A DNA stretch of 64,000 nucleotides from the NCBI RefSeq assembly GCF_014201505.1, contig NZ_JACHEO010000007.1:91137-155136 (forward strand), given 5' to 3'. The translations under genes were made by a program, and so were the position numbers. The notes under the pieces are model-generated. The model did no database searches and was not told where the DNA came from. It saw only the letters and a list, made by a program, of their open reading frames with translations. This stretch comes from Desulfoprunum benzoelyticum. GTDB taxonomy: Bacteria; Desulfobacterota; Desulfobulbia; Desulfobulbales; Desulfocapsaceae. This document shows, piece after piece, positions 28,342 to 37,062 of this stretch; position 1 is the stretch's first letter; each line of letters opens with the position of its first letter.

Positions 28342-29058
28342 TCACCTTTCCCCACTCCGTGTTGACTTGAAACGATAGCCGATGCCGCGGACGGTCTCGA
28401 TGCTCTCGCCGGCCGCGCCGAGCTTCTTGCGCAGACCGTATATCTGGACGTCGACCGCTCGCGGGGTAATCAGAAAATCGTAGCCGCGGACGGCATCGAT
28501 GATCTGCTGCCGGCTGAAGACCCACCCCGGTTTCGCCGCCAGTAGCGCGAGGATGCCGAACTCGGTCATCGTCAGGGCCAGCAGTTCACCATCGACGCGG
28601 ATTTCATGCCGGCCCTGGTCGATCTCGATGCCGGCCCCGGTGATGATGGTGTGGCCCTCGTCCTCCCCTTCCGGCGCCCGGCCGCGGCGGAGAACCGCCT
28701 TGACCCGGGCGATCAGCACCTTGGGGCTGAAGGGCTTGATGATATAGTCGTCGGCGCCCGCCTCGAGACCGGCGACCACATCCTCTTCCTCACCCTTGGC
28801 GGTCAGCATCAATATCGGCACGGCCGCCCGGGTCGGCGATTCGCTTTCCCTGACGGCGGCGCAGACCTTTATCCCGCTCATCCCCGGCAGCATCAGATCG
28901 AGCAGGATGCAGTCGACCTCGTCGCGCTGCAGACAGGCCAGCGCCTCCTCGCCGGAATCGGCGCAGCTGACGTGGAAACCGGCCCTGATCAGGTTATAGC
29001 TCACCAGCTGCTGGATATCGGCATCGTCTTCAACGACGAGAATATGCGATTTTGCCAT
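28342..29058 (-). CDS. phoB: Phosphate regulon response regulator PhoB
   Basis: This 238-residue OmpR-type regulator starts at ATG 29058 (MAKSHILVVEDDADIQQLV). The receiver domain has its phospho-Asp in CILLDLMLPGMSG and the switch Lys in YIIKPFSPK. The C-terminal winged-helix domain has LTMTEFGILALLAAKPGWVF and VDVQIYGLRKKLG. It activates phosphate-starvation genes at Pho boxes. A plausible Pho box lies in the region between this gene and the divergent phoU-pst genes. The stop is within the phoR ribosome site, so phoB and phoR are translationally coupled. Confidence 0.94.
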   Translation of the reverse strand: MAKSHILVVEDDADIQQLVSYNLIRAGFHVSCADSGEEALACLQRDEVDCILLDLMLPGMSGIKVCAAVRESESPTRAAVPILMLTAKGEEEDVVAGLEAGADDYIIKPFSPKVLIARVKAVLRRGRAPEGEDEGHTIITGAGIEIDQGRHEIRVDGELLALTMTEFGILALLAAKPGWVFSRQQIIDAVRGYDFLITPRAVDVQIYGLRKKLGAAGESIETVRGIGYRFKSTRSGER

Positions 29059-29233
29059 GTTGCTGAATGTTCCTCGCTTGTCTCTTCTTTCCCCCGTCGC
29101 CCCAGGGGGCAGGCCACCAGGCGGGGACCATCGCCGCCGGGGCCGGCCGCGGGCCATCACCGTGACGACCCCTTGCCCATGCGTCTCCAAATGTGCTGCA
29201 TTTACCCCCTTGGCCGCAAGCGCAATCGACCCC

Positions 29234-29251
29234 CTAACCAAATTCTAACGA
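29234..29251. promoter_or_regulatory. Candidate Pho box between phoBR and phoU-pst
   Basis: Two 7-base direct repeats, CTAACCA and CTAACGA, are separated by AATT. This is the 7-4-7 layout of PhoB sites, although the half-site differs from the E. coli CTGTCAT. A looser repeat lies near 29280-29300 (CGTTACG TTAT CCCTAAC). The position, in the roughly 295-base divergent interval between phoB and phoU, fits autoregulation of both sides. Confidence 0.45.
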
Positions 29252-29353
29252 AGTCCTGATCGCAACGAAACACAAGACCGTTACGTTATCCCTAACATCA
29301 AGGACGACTCCCGTCCCGCAGACCACCTCGACCTCAGACAGGAAGAACGAGCG

Positions 29354-30013
29354 ATGACAACCCATTTCACATTTCATCACGCGCTGATCAAGCTCAACAA
29401 GATGGTCCTCAAGATGAGCGCCATGGCCGAGGACCGGGTCCGCAAAGCGGCGACGATCATCAAGACCCGCGATCTCGAACTCATCCAGTCGTTGACCAAC
29501 TCCGATTATGAAATCGACGAGATGGAGATGGAGGTGGAGGAAGAGTGCCTGAAGATCCTGGCCCTGCACCAGCCGGTCGCCAGCGACCTCCGTTTCATCA
29601 TCATGGTGATCAAGGTCAACAGCGAGATCGAGCGCATTGCCGATCTCGCCGTCAACGTGGCGATGCGGATGCAGGCGATCCTCAAGAGCCCGCACCGGGT
29701 TCCGACGCCCTATGACTATAGCGGGATGGCGGAGAAGGTCATCACCATGCTGAAAATGAGCATCGATGCGATGACCAATCGCGACGTCAGGCTGGCCCGC
29801 CAGGTCTTCGTCCTCGATGACGAGGTCGATGCGATGCGTCTCGACGCCTATCTCAAGGTCAAGGACATGATCCGCAAATACCCGGAACACCCGGGCCAGT
29901 TGATCAACAGTTACCTGATCGCCCGTCACCTCGAGCGGATCGGCGACCGGGCCACCAATATCGCCGAAGAGGTCATCTACCTGGTCGAAGGCGAAATCGT
30001 CCGCTGCCAGTGA
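29354..30013 (+). CDS. phoU: Phosphate signalling complex protein PhoU
   Basis: This 219-residue all-helical protein is made of two three-helix bundles. The family hallmarks DYEIDEMEMEVEEECLKIL and DDEVDAMRLDAYLKVKDMI carry the acidic metal-binding clusters. HPGQLINSYLIARHLERIGDRATNIAEEV is the C-terminal signature, here split over about residues 175-205. PhoU connects the Pst transporter to PhoR and keeps the system off when phosphate is plentiful. It is the first gene of the plus-strand operon, ahead of pstC. In many bacteria phoU is last, so the order is rearranged here. A GAACGAGCG stretch before the ATG gives only a modest ribosome site. Confidence 0.93.
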   Translation: MTTHFTFHHALIKLNKMVLKMSAMAEDRVRKAATIIKTRDLELIQSLTNSDYEIDEMEMEVEEECLKILALHQPVASDLRFIIMVIKVNSEIERIADLAVNVAMRMQAILKSPHRVPTPYDYSGMAEKVITMLKMSIDAMTNRDVRLARQVFVLDDEVDAMRLDAYLKVKDMIRKYPEHPGQLINSYLIARHLERIGDRATNIAEEVIYLVEGEIVRCQ

Positions 30014-30079
30014 GACTCCGACAACAGATGCAACCATCCAACCGCCCCGCCGTCACCGCAACCGCCTGCTGAGGCCACC

Positions 30080-31468
30080 ATGGACTTTCCCGCTCTGCTC
30101 CTCGTCCTCATGCTCCTCGCCGTCGGCGCCTATGTTCTCGGCGCCAGGAAGGCCATGGCGGCGGCGGCCGCCGGGGGCGGGATCCGCAGTCTCCATTCGC
30201 TGCCCAGTCACTACGGAATGTTGACCGCCGTCGCCGCCGTCCTGCCGGCCCTCTGCCTCGCCGTCGTGTGGCAGGCGGCCCAGCCTCCGGTCCTCACCGC
30301 CCTGCTCAAGGCGAGCCTGCCGGCCGAGACCCAGGCCCTCTCCGCCGGCGAGTTCAGCCTCATCATCAACGACATCACCAACGTCGTCGCCGGCAACTTT
30401 ACCCCCGGCGCCGACCAGACGGTCATTGCCGAGGCGGCACAACGGTATATGAAGTTGCAGGACACTTCCGACCTGTTGCGCACCGGCATCGTCCTGCTGC
30501 TGGCGGCGGTCTCGACCGCCCTGGTCTACGCCCGCATCACCGCCCGGCTGCGGGCCAGGAACATCGTCGAAGGGGTATTGAAGGCGCTGCTGATCGTTTG
30601 TTCGGCCTTCGCCATCTTCACCACCATCGGCATCGTCCTGTCGGTGCTGTTCGAGGCCTTGCGCTTCTTCAAGATCGTGCCGCCCCACGAGTTCCTGTTC
30701 GGTCTCGACTGGAGCCCGCAGATGGCGATCCGTGCCGACCAGACCGGCTCCTCCGGGGCCTTCGGCGCCGTCCCGGTCTTCGCCGGGACCATGCTCATCG
30801 CCCTGATCGCGATGATCGTCGCGATCCCGATCGGCCTGCTGTCCGCGATCTATCTCTCGGAATACGCCGGCGAACGCCTGCGCACGGTCGCCAAACCGCT
30901 GCTGGAGATCCTCGCCGGCATCCCGACGGTCGTCTACGGTTTTTTCGCCGCCCTGACCGTCGCCCCCCTGATCCGCGACCTCGGCCTCTCCTTCAACCTC
31001 CCGGTCTCCTCCGAGAGCGCCCTGGCCGCCGGGCTGGTCATGGGGATCATGATCATCCCCTTCGTCTCGTCGCTGTCGGAGGACGTGCTCCACGCCGTGC
31101 CGCAATCGCTGCGCGACGGCTCGCTGGCCCTGGGGGCGACGAAGTTCGAGACGGTCAAAAACGTCGTCGTCCCGGCCGCCCTGCCCGGTATCGTCGGCGG
31201 CGTCCTGCTCGCGGTGTCGCGGGCGATCGGCGAGACGATGATCGTCGTCATGGCCGCCGGGCTCTCGGCCAACCTCACCGCCAACCCGTTCCAGGCGGTG
31301 ACGACGGTCACGGTGCAGATCGTCACCCTGCTGGTCGGCGACCAGGAATTCGACAGCCCCAAGACCCTGGCGGCCTTCGCCCTCGGCCTGGTCCTGTTCT
31401 TCTTCACCCTCTTCCTCAACTTCATCGCCCTGCGGGTGGTGCAGAAATACCGTGAACAGTATGAATAA
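30080..31468 (+). CDS. pstC: Phosphate ABC transporter permease PstC
   Basis: This 462-residue inner-membrane permease is longer than E. coli PstC (319) because of an N-terminal extension with two or three extra hydrophobic helices and a periplasmic loop (about 1-180). The core permease domain (about 190-455) has the EAA-type loop SLALGATKFETVKNVVVPAALPGI and the segment AIGETMIVVMAAG typical of PstC. With PstA it forms the membrane channel of the high-affinity phosphate importer. Extended PstC proteins like this are known in a subclass whose PstA is extended as well, as here. The stop overlaps pstA by 17 bases. Confidence 0.9.
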   Translation: MDFPALLLVLMLLAVGAYVLGARKAMAAAAAGGGIRSLHSLPSHYGMLTAVAAVLPALCLAVVWQAAQPPVLTALLKASLPAETQALSAGEFSLIINDITNVVAGNFTPGADQTVIAEAAQRYMKLQDTSDLLRTGIVLLLAAVSTALVYARITARLRARNIVEGVLKALLIVCSAFAIFTTIGIVLSVLFEALRFFKIVPPHEFLFGLDWSPQMAIRADQTGSSGAFGAVPVFAGTMLIALIAMIVAIPIGLLSAIYLSEYAGERLRTVAKPLLEILAGIPTVVYGFFAALTVAPLIRDLGLSFNLPVSSESALAAGLVMGIMIIPFVSSLSEDVLHAVPQSLRDGSLALGATKFETVKNVVVPAALPGIVGGVLLAVSRAIGETMIVVMAAGLSANLTANPFQAVTTVTVQIVTLLVGDQEFDSPKTLAAFALGLVLFFFTLFLNFIALRVVQKYREQYE

Positions 31469-32762
31469 CAACGCCCAACCGCCAGTCTGTTGCGACACCC
31501 CGGGCCGGTCGCTGAGCGAGCGGATCGGCCGGGACCTGCCGCGCCGTTACCGGGCCGAGAAACGTTTCCGGCGGCTCGGCCTCACCGCCATCGTCGTCGC
31601 CCTGTCGTTTCTGGTCTTCCTCTTCGGCTCGATCATCGGCAGCGGCTACAGCGCCTTCCGCCAGACCTACGTCGAGCTGGCCGTGACCTTCGACGAATCG
31701 GCCTTCACCAGCGAGAACCTGGCCGCCGCCGATTTTCCCGGCCTCGTCAAGCAATCGCTGCGGACGATGTTCCCGGAGGTCGAGGGTCGCGCCGCGCTGA
31801 AAAACCTGTACCGGATCGTCAGTCCCTCGGCCGCCTACACCCTGCAGGACATGGTCGCCGAAAACCCCAAACTGATCGGCACCACCCAGAGGATCTGGGT
31901 CCTGGCCGACGACGACGTCGACATGCTGATCAAGGGCCAGATCAGCGGCGCAGGGGAGGAGGCCAACCGCCGCCTCAAGGACGACCAGCTGGCCTGGATC
32001 ACAACTCTGCGGGACCAGGGCCGGATCGAGACCCGCTTCAATACGACCTTCTTCACCGCCGGCGATTCCCGCGAGCCCGAACAGGCCGGGATCCGCGGGG
32101 CGGTCATGGGGTCGTTCTACTCGCTGCTGATCACCCTGCTCCTCTCCTTTCCGATCGGGGTCATGGCGGCGATCTATCTCGAGGAATTCGCCCCGGACAA
32201 CATCCTGACCAATGTCATCGAGGTCAACATCAACAACCTCGCCGCCGTGCCGTCGATCATCTTCGGCCTGCTCGGGCTGGCGATCTTCATCAACTTCTTC
32301 GGCATGCCGCGGTCGACCCCGGTCGTCGGCGGCCTGGTGCTGACCCTGATGACCCTGCCGGTCATCATCATCGCCAGCCGGGCGGCGCTGAAGTCGGTGC
32401 CGCCGTCGATCCGCGAGGCGGCGCTGGGCATCGGCGCCTCGAAGATGCAGACGGTGATCCATCACGTCCTGCCGCTGGCCCTGCCGGGGATGCTGACCGG
32501 GACCATCATCGGCATGGCCCGGGCCCTGGGCGATACCGCGCCGCTGCTGATGATCGGCATGATCGCCTTCATCGTCGACATCCCCAGCGGTTTCACCGAT
32601 CCGGCCACCGCCCTGCCGGTCCAGATCTTCCTCTGGGCCGACAGCCCGGAACGGGCCTTCACCGAGAAGACCTCGGCGGCGATCATGATCCTGCTCGCCT
32701 TTCTGATCGCCATGAACGCCACGGCGGTCTTCCTGAGAAAAAAATTCGAGATCAAGTGGTAA
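31452..32762 (+). CDS. pstA: Phosphate ABC transporter permease PstA
   Basis: This 436-residue permease has an N-terminal cytoplasmic stretch, TM1 (about 40-62), and an extra periplasmic domain of about 150 residues before the permease core (about 215-430). Core motifs include SLLITLLLSFPIGVMAAIYL, AVPSIIFGLLGLAIF, and the EAA-type loop EAALGIGASKMQTVIHHVLP. The start could be GTG 31452 or ATG 31461. Both overlap the end of pstC. The extended N-terminal domain matches the extended PstC upstream, suggesting the two extra periplasmic domains meet each other or PstS. It pairs with PstC in phosphate import. Confidence 0.9.
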   Translation: MNSMNNNAQPPVCCDTPGRSLSERIGRDLPRRYRAEKRFRRLGLTAIVVALSFLVFLFGSIIGSGYSAFRQTYVELAVTFDESAFTSENLAAADFPGLVKQSLRTMFPEVEGRAALKNLYRIVSPSAAYTLQDMVAENPKLIGTTQRIWVLADDDVDMLIKGQISGAGEEANRRLKDDQLAWITTLRDQGRIETRFNTTFFTAGDSREPEQAGIRGAVMGSFYSLLITLLLSFPIGVMAAIYLEEFAPDNILTNVIEVNINNLAAVPSIIFGLLGLAIFINFFGMPRSTPVVGGLVLTLMTLPVIIIASRAALKSVPPSIREAALGIGASKMQTVIHHVLPLALPGMLTGTIIGMARALGDTAPLLMIGMIAFIVDIPSGFTDPATALPVQIFLWADSPERAFTEKTSAAIMILLAFLIAMNATAVFLRKKFEIKW

Positions 32763-32827
32763 CCCTTCAACCCGATAGTCTTAACTTCAGCACCAGCGGT
32801 ATTCATCAACAACCCAAGGAGAACACA

Positions 32828-33868
32828 ATGAAAGCACGCAGCATGTTTCTGGCCAGCGCCCTGACCATGACCCTGATCAGCAGCGGCACCGCAATGGCGG
32901 CCCGCGACTCGATCGCCATCGTCGGCTCGTCCACCGTCTACCCCTTCGCCACCGTCGTCGCCGAGCAGTTCGGCAAGGGCTCGACCTTCAAGACCCCGAC
33001 GATCGAGTCGACCGGCACCGGCGGCGGCTTCAAGCTGTTCTGCGGCGGCGTCGGCGTCACCCATCCCGACATCACCAACGCCTCCCGGGCGATCAAGGAC
33101 TCGGAGAAAGAGACCTGCGCCAAAAACGGGGTCACCGACATCATCGAACTGAAGATCGGCTATGACGGCATCGTCCTCGCCAACGCCAAGACGACCGAAC
33201 CGATGGAGCTGAGCCGCAGGGAGATCTTCCTCGCCCTCGCCAAACAGGTACCGGACCCGGCCACTGACGGCAAGCTCATTGCCAACCCCTACAAGACTTG
33301 GAACCAGATCAACCCGGCCCTGCCCGCCACTGCCATCGAGGTCCTCGGCCCGCCGCCGACCTCCGGCACCCGCGACGCCTTCACCGAGATGGTGATGGTC
33401 GCCGGCGCTGAGGAGTTCGAGTTTATCAAGGCGATGAGCAAGAGCGACAAGGACGCCTTCAAGCGGGTCAGCGAGACCGTGCGCGAGGACGGCGCCTATA
33501 TCGAGGCCGGCGAGAACGACAACCTGATCGTCCAGAAGCTGCAGGCCAACCCCAAGGCCCTCGGCATCTTCGGCTTCTCCTTCCTCGACCAGAACGCCGA
33601 CGCCATCCAGGGCTCGCTGATCGAGGGCGAGGCCCCGACCTTCGACAACATCTCCGCCGGCAGGTATGCGGTCTCCCGGCCGCTGTTCATCTACGTCAAG
33701 AAGGCCCATATCGGCGTGATCCCCGGCATCAAGGAGTACATCACCGAGTTTTCGAGCGAAAAGGCGTGGGGTGACGACGGCTACCTCGCCGACAAGGGGA
33801 TGATCCCGATGCCGGCCGAAGAGCGGAAGAAATACGCCGACGACGTCGCCAATCTCAAGACCATGTAA
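32828..33868 (+). CDS. pstS: Periplasmic phosphate-binding protein PstS
   Basis: The protein has 346 residues from ATG 32828, after a CAAGGAGAA ribosome site. The signal peptide is MKARSMFLASALTMTLIS, cleaved after GTAMA. The mature protein opens with the phosphate-binding motif IAIVGSSTVYPFAT, followed by ESTGTGGGFKLFC and the TSGTRDAF loop. These Ser, Thr and Arg residues bind phosphate in the family. It delivers phosphate to PstCA. It sits third in the operon after pstA instead of first. The 65-base gap after pstA may hold a separate promoter, because PstS is usually needed in excess, but none is clear. Confidence 0.93.
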   Translation: MKARSMFLASALTMTLISSGTAMAARDSIAIVGSSTVYPFATVVAEQFGKGSTFKTPTIESTGTGGGFKLFCGGVGVTHPDITNASRAIKDSEKETCAKNGVTDIIELKIGYDGIVLANAKTTEPMELSRREIFLALAKQVPDPATDGKLIANPYKTWNQINPALPATAIEVLGPPPTSGTRDAFTEMVMVAGAEEFEFIKAMSKSDKDAFKRVSETVREDGAYIEAGENDNLIVQKLQANPKALGIFGFSFLDQNADAIQGSLIEGEAPTFDNISAGRYAVSRPLFIYVKKAHIGVIPGIKEYITEFSSEKAWGDDGYLADKGMIPMPAEERKKYADDVANLKTM

Positions 33869-34018
33869 TACAAGGCAAGCAGCCGGCAGGCCGGGGCGAT
33901 GATGGTCCCGGCCTGCCACCCTATCGCCACAACCCATTTCCAGACAGCCAACCGCGGCATTTCAACAATGTTTATGAAACTGACATCCGGACCGGCAGGA
34001 AGCACCAGGCAATCGACC

Positions 34019-34861
34019 ATGGAAGGAACCGGTTTTGCCGATTCCCGGCAGCAGGAAGCCGGAGCGGTGGCGCAGCGGCAGACCGTCGGCGAGTCTTTTG
34101 TCGCCGATCCCCGGATGACCGCCAGGGACGTTGCCGTCTACTACGGCGACAAATGCGCCATCCGCTCAATCAGTATCGATGTCGGCTGCAACGAGGTGCT
34201 GGCGATGATCGGCCCCTCCGGTTGCGGCAAGTCGACCTTTCTCCGCTGCCTCAACCGGATGAACGATACCGTCCCCGGCTGCCGGGTCACCGGCGAGATC
34301 CGGCTCGACGGCGAGGACATCTACGCCCCGTCGGTCGATGTCGTGCCGCTGCGGGCCCGGGTCGGCATGGTCTTCCAAAAACCGAACCCCTTCCCCAAGT
34401 CGATCTTCGACAACGTCGCCTACGGCCCGAAGATCCATGGCCTGACCCGCACCAAGGCCGAACTCGAGGAGATCGTCGAGACCTCGCTCAGCAAGGCCGG
34501 GCTGTGGGAAGAGGTCAAGGACCGCCTGCAGGAACCGGGGACCGGGCTGTCGGGCGGCCAGCAGCAGCGGCTGTGCATCGCCCGGGCCATCGCCGTCAGC
34601 CCCGAGGTCATTCTGATGGACGAGCCGTGCTCGGCCCTCGATCCGATCGCCACCGCCCGGATCGAAGACCTGATCGCCGAACTGCGGCTGCAGTACTCGA
34701 TCGTCATCGTCACCCATGCGATGCAGCAGGCATCGCGGGTGTCGCAACGAACCGCCTATTTCCACCTCGGCGACCTGATCGAGGTCGGTCCGACCGAACG
34801 GGTCTTCACCAATCCCCGGCACCGGTTGACGGAAGATTATATTACCGGCCGGTTCGGCTGA
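34019..34861 (+). CDS. pstB: Phosphate ABC transporter ATP-binding protein PstB
   Basis: The start is uncertain: ATG 34019 gives 280 residues, and in-frame ATGs at 33899 and 33968 would lengthen it. E. coli PstB has 257, so an N-terminal tail of some 20-25 residues remains. The ABC domain is complete: Walker [16 protein letters not shown]-loop [15 protein letters not shown], signature [16 protein letters not shown], Walker [16 protein letters not shown], and H-loop [29 protein letters not shown] is the PstB-specific stretch. It energises PstC and PstA. It is the last gene of the operon, with a strong terminator 30 bases downstream. Confidence 0.9.
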   Translation: MEGTGFADSRQQEAGAVAQRQTVGESFVADPRMTARDVAVYYGDKCAIRSISIDVGCNEVLAMIGPSGCGKSTFLRCLNRMNDTVPGCRVTGEIRLDGEDIYAPSVDVVPLRARVGMVFQKPNPFPKSIFDNVAYGPKIHGLTRTKAELEEIVETSLSKAGLWEEVKDRLQEPGTGLSGGQQQRLCIARAIAVSPEVILMDEPCSALDPIATARIEDLIAELRLQYSIVIVTHAMQQASRVSQRTAYFHLGDLIEVGPTERVFTNPRHRLTEDYITGRFG

Positions 34862-34888
34862 CAGGGCCTGAAGCGGCGGCGGCAGACA

Positions 34889-34937
34889 ATAAGAAAAAAG
34901 CCCGGCGGAATCTGTCCGTCGGGCTTTTTTTCTTATC
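34889..34937 (+). terminator. Rho-independent terminator of the phoU-pst operon
   Basis: A long stem built from GAAAAAAGCCCGGCGGA on the left and TCCGTCGGGCTTTTTTTC on the right (with one G-T pair) encloses a short loop. A T-run is included, and the matching A-run on the left makes it potentially bidirectional. Confidence 0.88.
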
Positions 34938-34991
34938 GAGGGGGCGCTGAAGACCCGGGGAGGAAAGGGAGTATGCTGCGGGCAAAAACAT

Positions 34992-35139
34992 TCATCTTCG
35001 GTCGCTCTGCCGCTCGGCCAGCAATGCCTCGACAACCGTATTGGCATGGAGTCTCGCCACATCGCAGGCTCTGGCGCGGTGTAGCCTCCGCCGAGAGTGA
35101 TGACAAGGGGCATATTTTTGCTTTCTTCAATGCCATTGT
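34992..35139 (-). pseudogene. C-terminal remnant of a histone-deacetylase-family hydrolase
   Basis: On the minus strand, one frame reads IEESKNMPLVITLGGGY (about 35139-35080). After a shift of reading frame the next part reads ARLHANTVVEALLAERQS and stops at 34992. This is the typical end of bacterial histone-deacetylase-like amidohydrolases (VTLGGGY followed by a His-Asn-Thr helix). Everything upstream, including all catalytic residues, is missing. The call is made by eye from a short stretch. Confidence is therefore limited. Confidence 0.45.
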
Positions 35140-35546
35140 TTCATCACTGAAGTTGAGAGTTTGACAGCTCCGCGCTCATCGGAGCGGGAGATGGTGGTGC
35201 GGCGGCGGGCTTTGTCGCCGTTTCGGTATCCACCGCCGCACCCTGACATTGCCGGAAATGACCTGCAATCCGATCACCCCTGGTCCCGTCGGGACAAAAC
35301 GAATCGATAGAGCCCCGGCGACAAATGTGCTACTGTCAAGCAGGGTTCCGGGGAGAGTGGAGTATTCCTTGTTGCCCGCAGCGGCCTTCGCCAGAGGTGG
35401 TGAGACGTATCTTCGGAAGACCGCCGATTCGTTTTTATATCGATATTTTTTTATGCTTTTCTCCACCGTTGAAACCATTTCGGCTATCAAAAACCAAGGG
35501 TTGCAACTCTACGCGCCGCTACTTACACACAAAGGAGGAAGAACCG
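35140..35546. other. Intergenic region without a recognisable gene
   Basis: Open frames on both strands are short and low in family-like features. The last 30 bases hold the very strong ribosome site AAAGGAGG of the following gene. The AT-rich segment near 35425-35500 may contain its promoter, but no clear pair of hexamers was picked out. Confidence 0.35.
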
Positions 35547-36320
35547 TTGAACGAACAGATGCCCGCCCAGACCCCGAAAGACCTCGACCAAACCGAACTC
35601 GCCCGCTACATCATCAACCTGTTGCAGCGCACCATGGTCCATTACGCCGTCTGGTTCACCGAAGTACGGCACCAGATAGGCATGGAAACAGCCCTGGAGG
35701 TCTTGCAGGAGGCAACGGACAAGGGCTTTGACGTCCAGATGAACCGGCTCGCCAAAACCCTGGGCTTTGAGATGAAGGAAGGCGTTCCCGCCCCGCTGCT
35801 CGCCCTTTCCCGCGACAACCTGCTGGCGCTGATGGACAGCGTCTCCGCCAACTGGCTGGCCAACGACGGGGTGTGGTTTCAGGCGGTGGAATTCACCCAC
35901 GGCATGAACGATGCCAAGCGCTGCAATGATTCGGCCTGGGCCCAGTTTTCGCCCTTTGAGGCCTGGACCATCAAAAAGTTCCTCAACATGCCCGAACATC
36001 CAGGCCTCGACGGCCTGAAAAAAGCCCTGGGTTTCCGGGTGTACGCCAATCTCAATATTCATTCGATCGTCGATGACGGGCCGTCCAGCTTCACCTTCCA
36101 GATGAATGAATGCCGGGTCCAGTCGGTCCGGAAACGCAAGAAATTGGCGGATTATCCCTGCAAATCGGCGGGGCTGGTGGAATATACCTATTTCGCCCGC
36201 GCCATTGACGACCGCATCCGCACCGAATGCCTGGGCTGCCCGCCGGACAGCCACCCGGACGACTGGTTCTGCGCGTGGCGGTTTTTTATCCCCGCTGAAC
36301 CATCAGAGACAGCACGGTGA
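35547..36320 (+). CDS. DUF6125-like cytoplasmic protein of unknown function
   Basis: The protein has 257 residues. The start is TTG 35547, seven bases after a perfect AAAGGAGG. An ATG four codons later (35559) is the alternative. No signal or membrane segments are seen. The sequence resembles DUF6125 / ATC-hydrolase-like proteins of anaerobes: a helical N-terminal part with VHYAVWFTEVRHQIGME, a middle NDGVWFQAVEFTHGMNDAKR, and a Cys-containing C-terminal part with NECRVQSVRKRKK, YPCKSAGLVEY and TECLGCPPDSHPDDWFCAWR. The conserved Cys residues may bind a metal. The biochemical role of the family is not established. Neighbours give no clear functional link. Confidence 0.6.
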   Translation: MNEQMPAQTPKDLDQTELARYIINLLQRTMVHYAVWFTEVRHQIGMETALEVLQEATDKGFDVQMNRLAKTLGFEMKEGVPAPLLALSRDNLLALMDSVSANWLANDGVWFQAVEFTHGMNDAKRCNDSAWAQFSPFEAWTIKKFLNMPEHPGLDGLKKALGFRVYANLNIHSIVDDGPSSFTFQMNECRVQSVRKRKKLADYPCKSAGLVEYTYFARAIDDRIRTECLGCPPDSHPDDWFCAWRFFIPAEPSETAR

Positions 36321-36474
36321 TATGCAAGGGAAGCGGCATCCAAGACCGCATCCCCCCCATCGCCGCGCCACATCAGCTACGATACAGCTGGGTTGACGAT
36401 CACGAAGAGGCCTTCATGGGCTGCGGAGGCCTCTCTCCCCTCTCCAGATTCCCTCCAGCGGTTGCCATCCCCCT

Positions 36475-37023
36475 TCAGATACCGATATCTACAACCCGAA
36501 AGGGAAATGCAGCTTTTTCCAAGTCCTTGCAATACCATTTCAAAGTTTCGGATATTGCCGAAAAAGCCAGCTCATCCCACGGGATTTCAGCGGGTGAGAA
36601 GAGCTTGACTTCCAGGCTCTCGCTACCGGAATGGAAGTCATCATTGATCAGCCGGGCACGGTAGATAAAGTAGAGCTGGTTGATGAACGGCAGGTTGACC
36701 AGGACATAGGGTTGCAGATCTGCAACCTGGGCCCACGCCTCCTCCAGGGTTTCACGGACGGCGCAATCCGAGAGCGTTTCCCCATTCTCCAGCCATCCGG
36801 CGGGGAGTGTCCACATATTCCGCCGCGGCTCGATCGCCCGTCGGCAGAGAAGGATTGTGTCGTCCATGACTGGCAGAGTGCCGACAACCATTTTTGGATT
36901 TTCATAATGGATGGCGCCGCAACTGTCGCAGACGAATCGTGGCCGGCCATCGCCCTCCGGTATCCGCAGCGTCACTTTTGCACTGCACTGTGTACAGAAA
37001 TTCAAGATCGTATCCTTTATCAA
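36475..37023 (-). CDS. NUDIX hydrolase with N-terminal zinc ribbon
   Basis: This 182-residue protein begins with a zinc-ribbon-like segment (CTQC at about 10-13 and CDSC at about 32-35), as in NudC-type and NADH-pyrophosphatase-like proteins. The NUDIX domain follows. The NUDIX box reads GWLENGETLSDCAVRETLEEA, then WAQV, keeping the REx2EE catalytic core while the usual following Gly is Ala. Such enzymes hydrolyse nucleoside diphosphates linked to another moiety. The substrate is not evident. It is followed on the same strand, 40 bases away, by the saccharopine dehydrogenase-like gene's 3' end, so the two genes could share a transcript. Confidence 0.85.
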   Translation of the reverse strand: MIKDTILNFCTQCSAKVTLRIPEGDGRPRFVCDSCGAIHYENPKMVVGTLPVMDDTILLCRRAIEPRRNMWTLPAGWLENGETLSDCAVRETLEEAWAQVADLQPYVLVNLPFINQLYFIYRARLINDDFHSGSESLEVKLFSPAEIPWDELAFSAISETLKWYCKDLEKAAFPFRVVDIGI

Positions 37024-37062
37024 ACCTTTTGTATCGGCCTGGGAGCCTGACGGCAGAGCGGC

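Noticed and set aside
31490..32827. N-terminal extension of the pstS frame through pstA
   Set aside because: It is an arginine/glycine-rich shadow of pstA. The proper start with signal peptide and ribosome site is at 32828.
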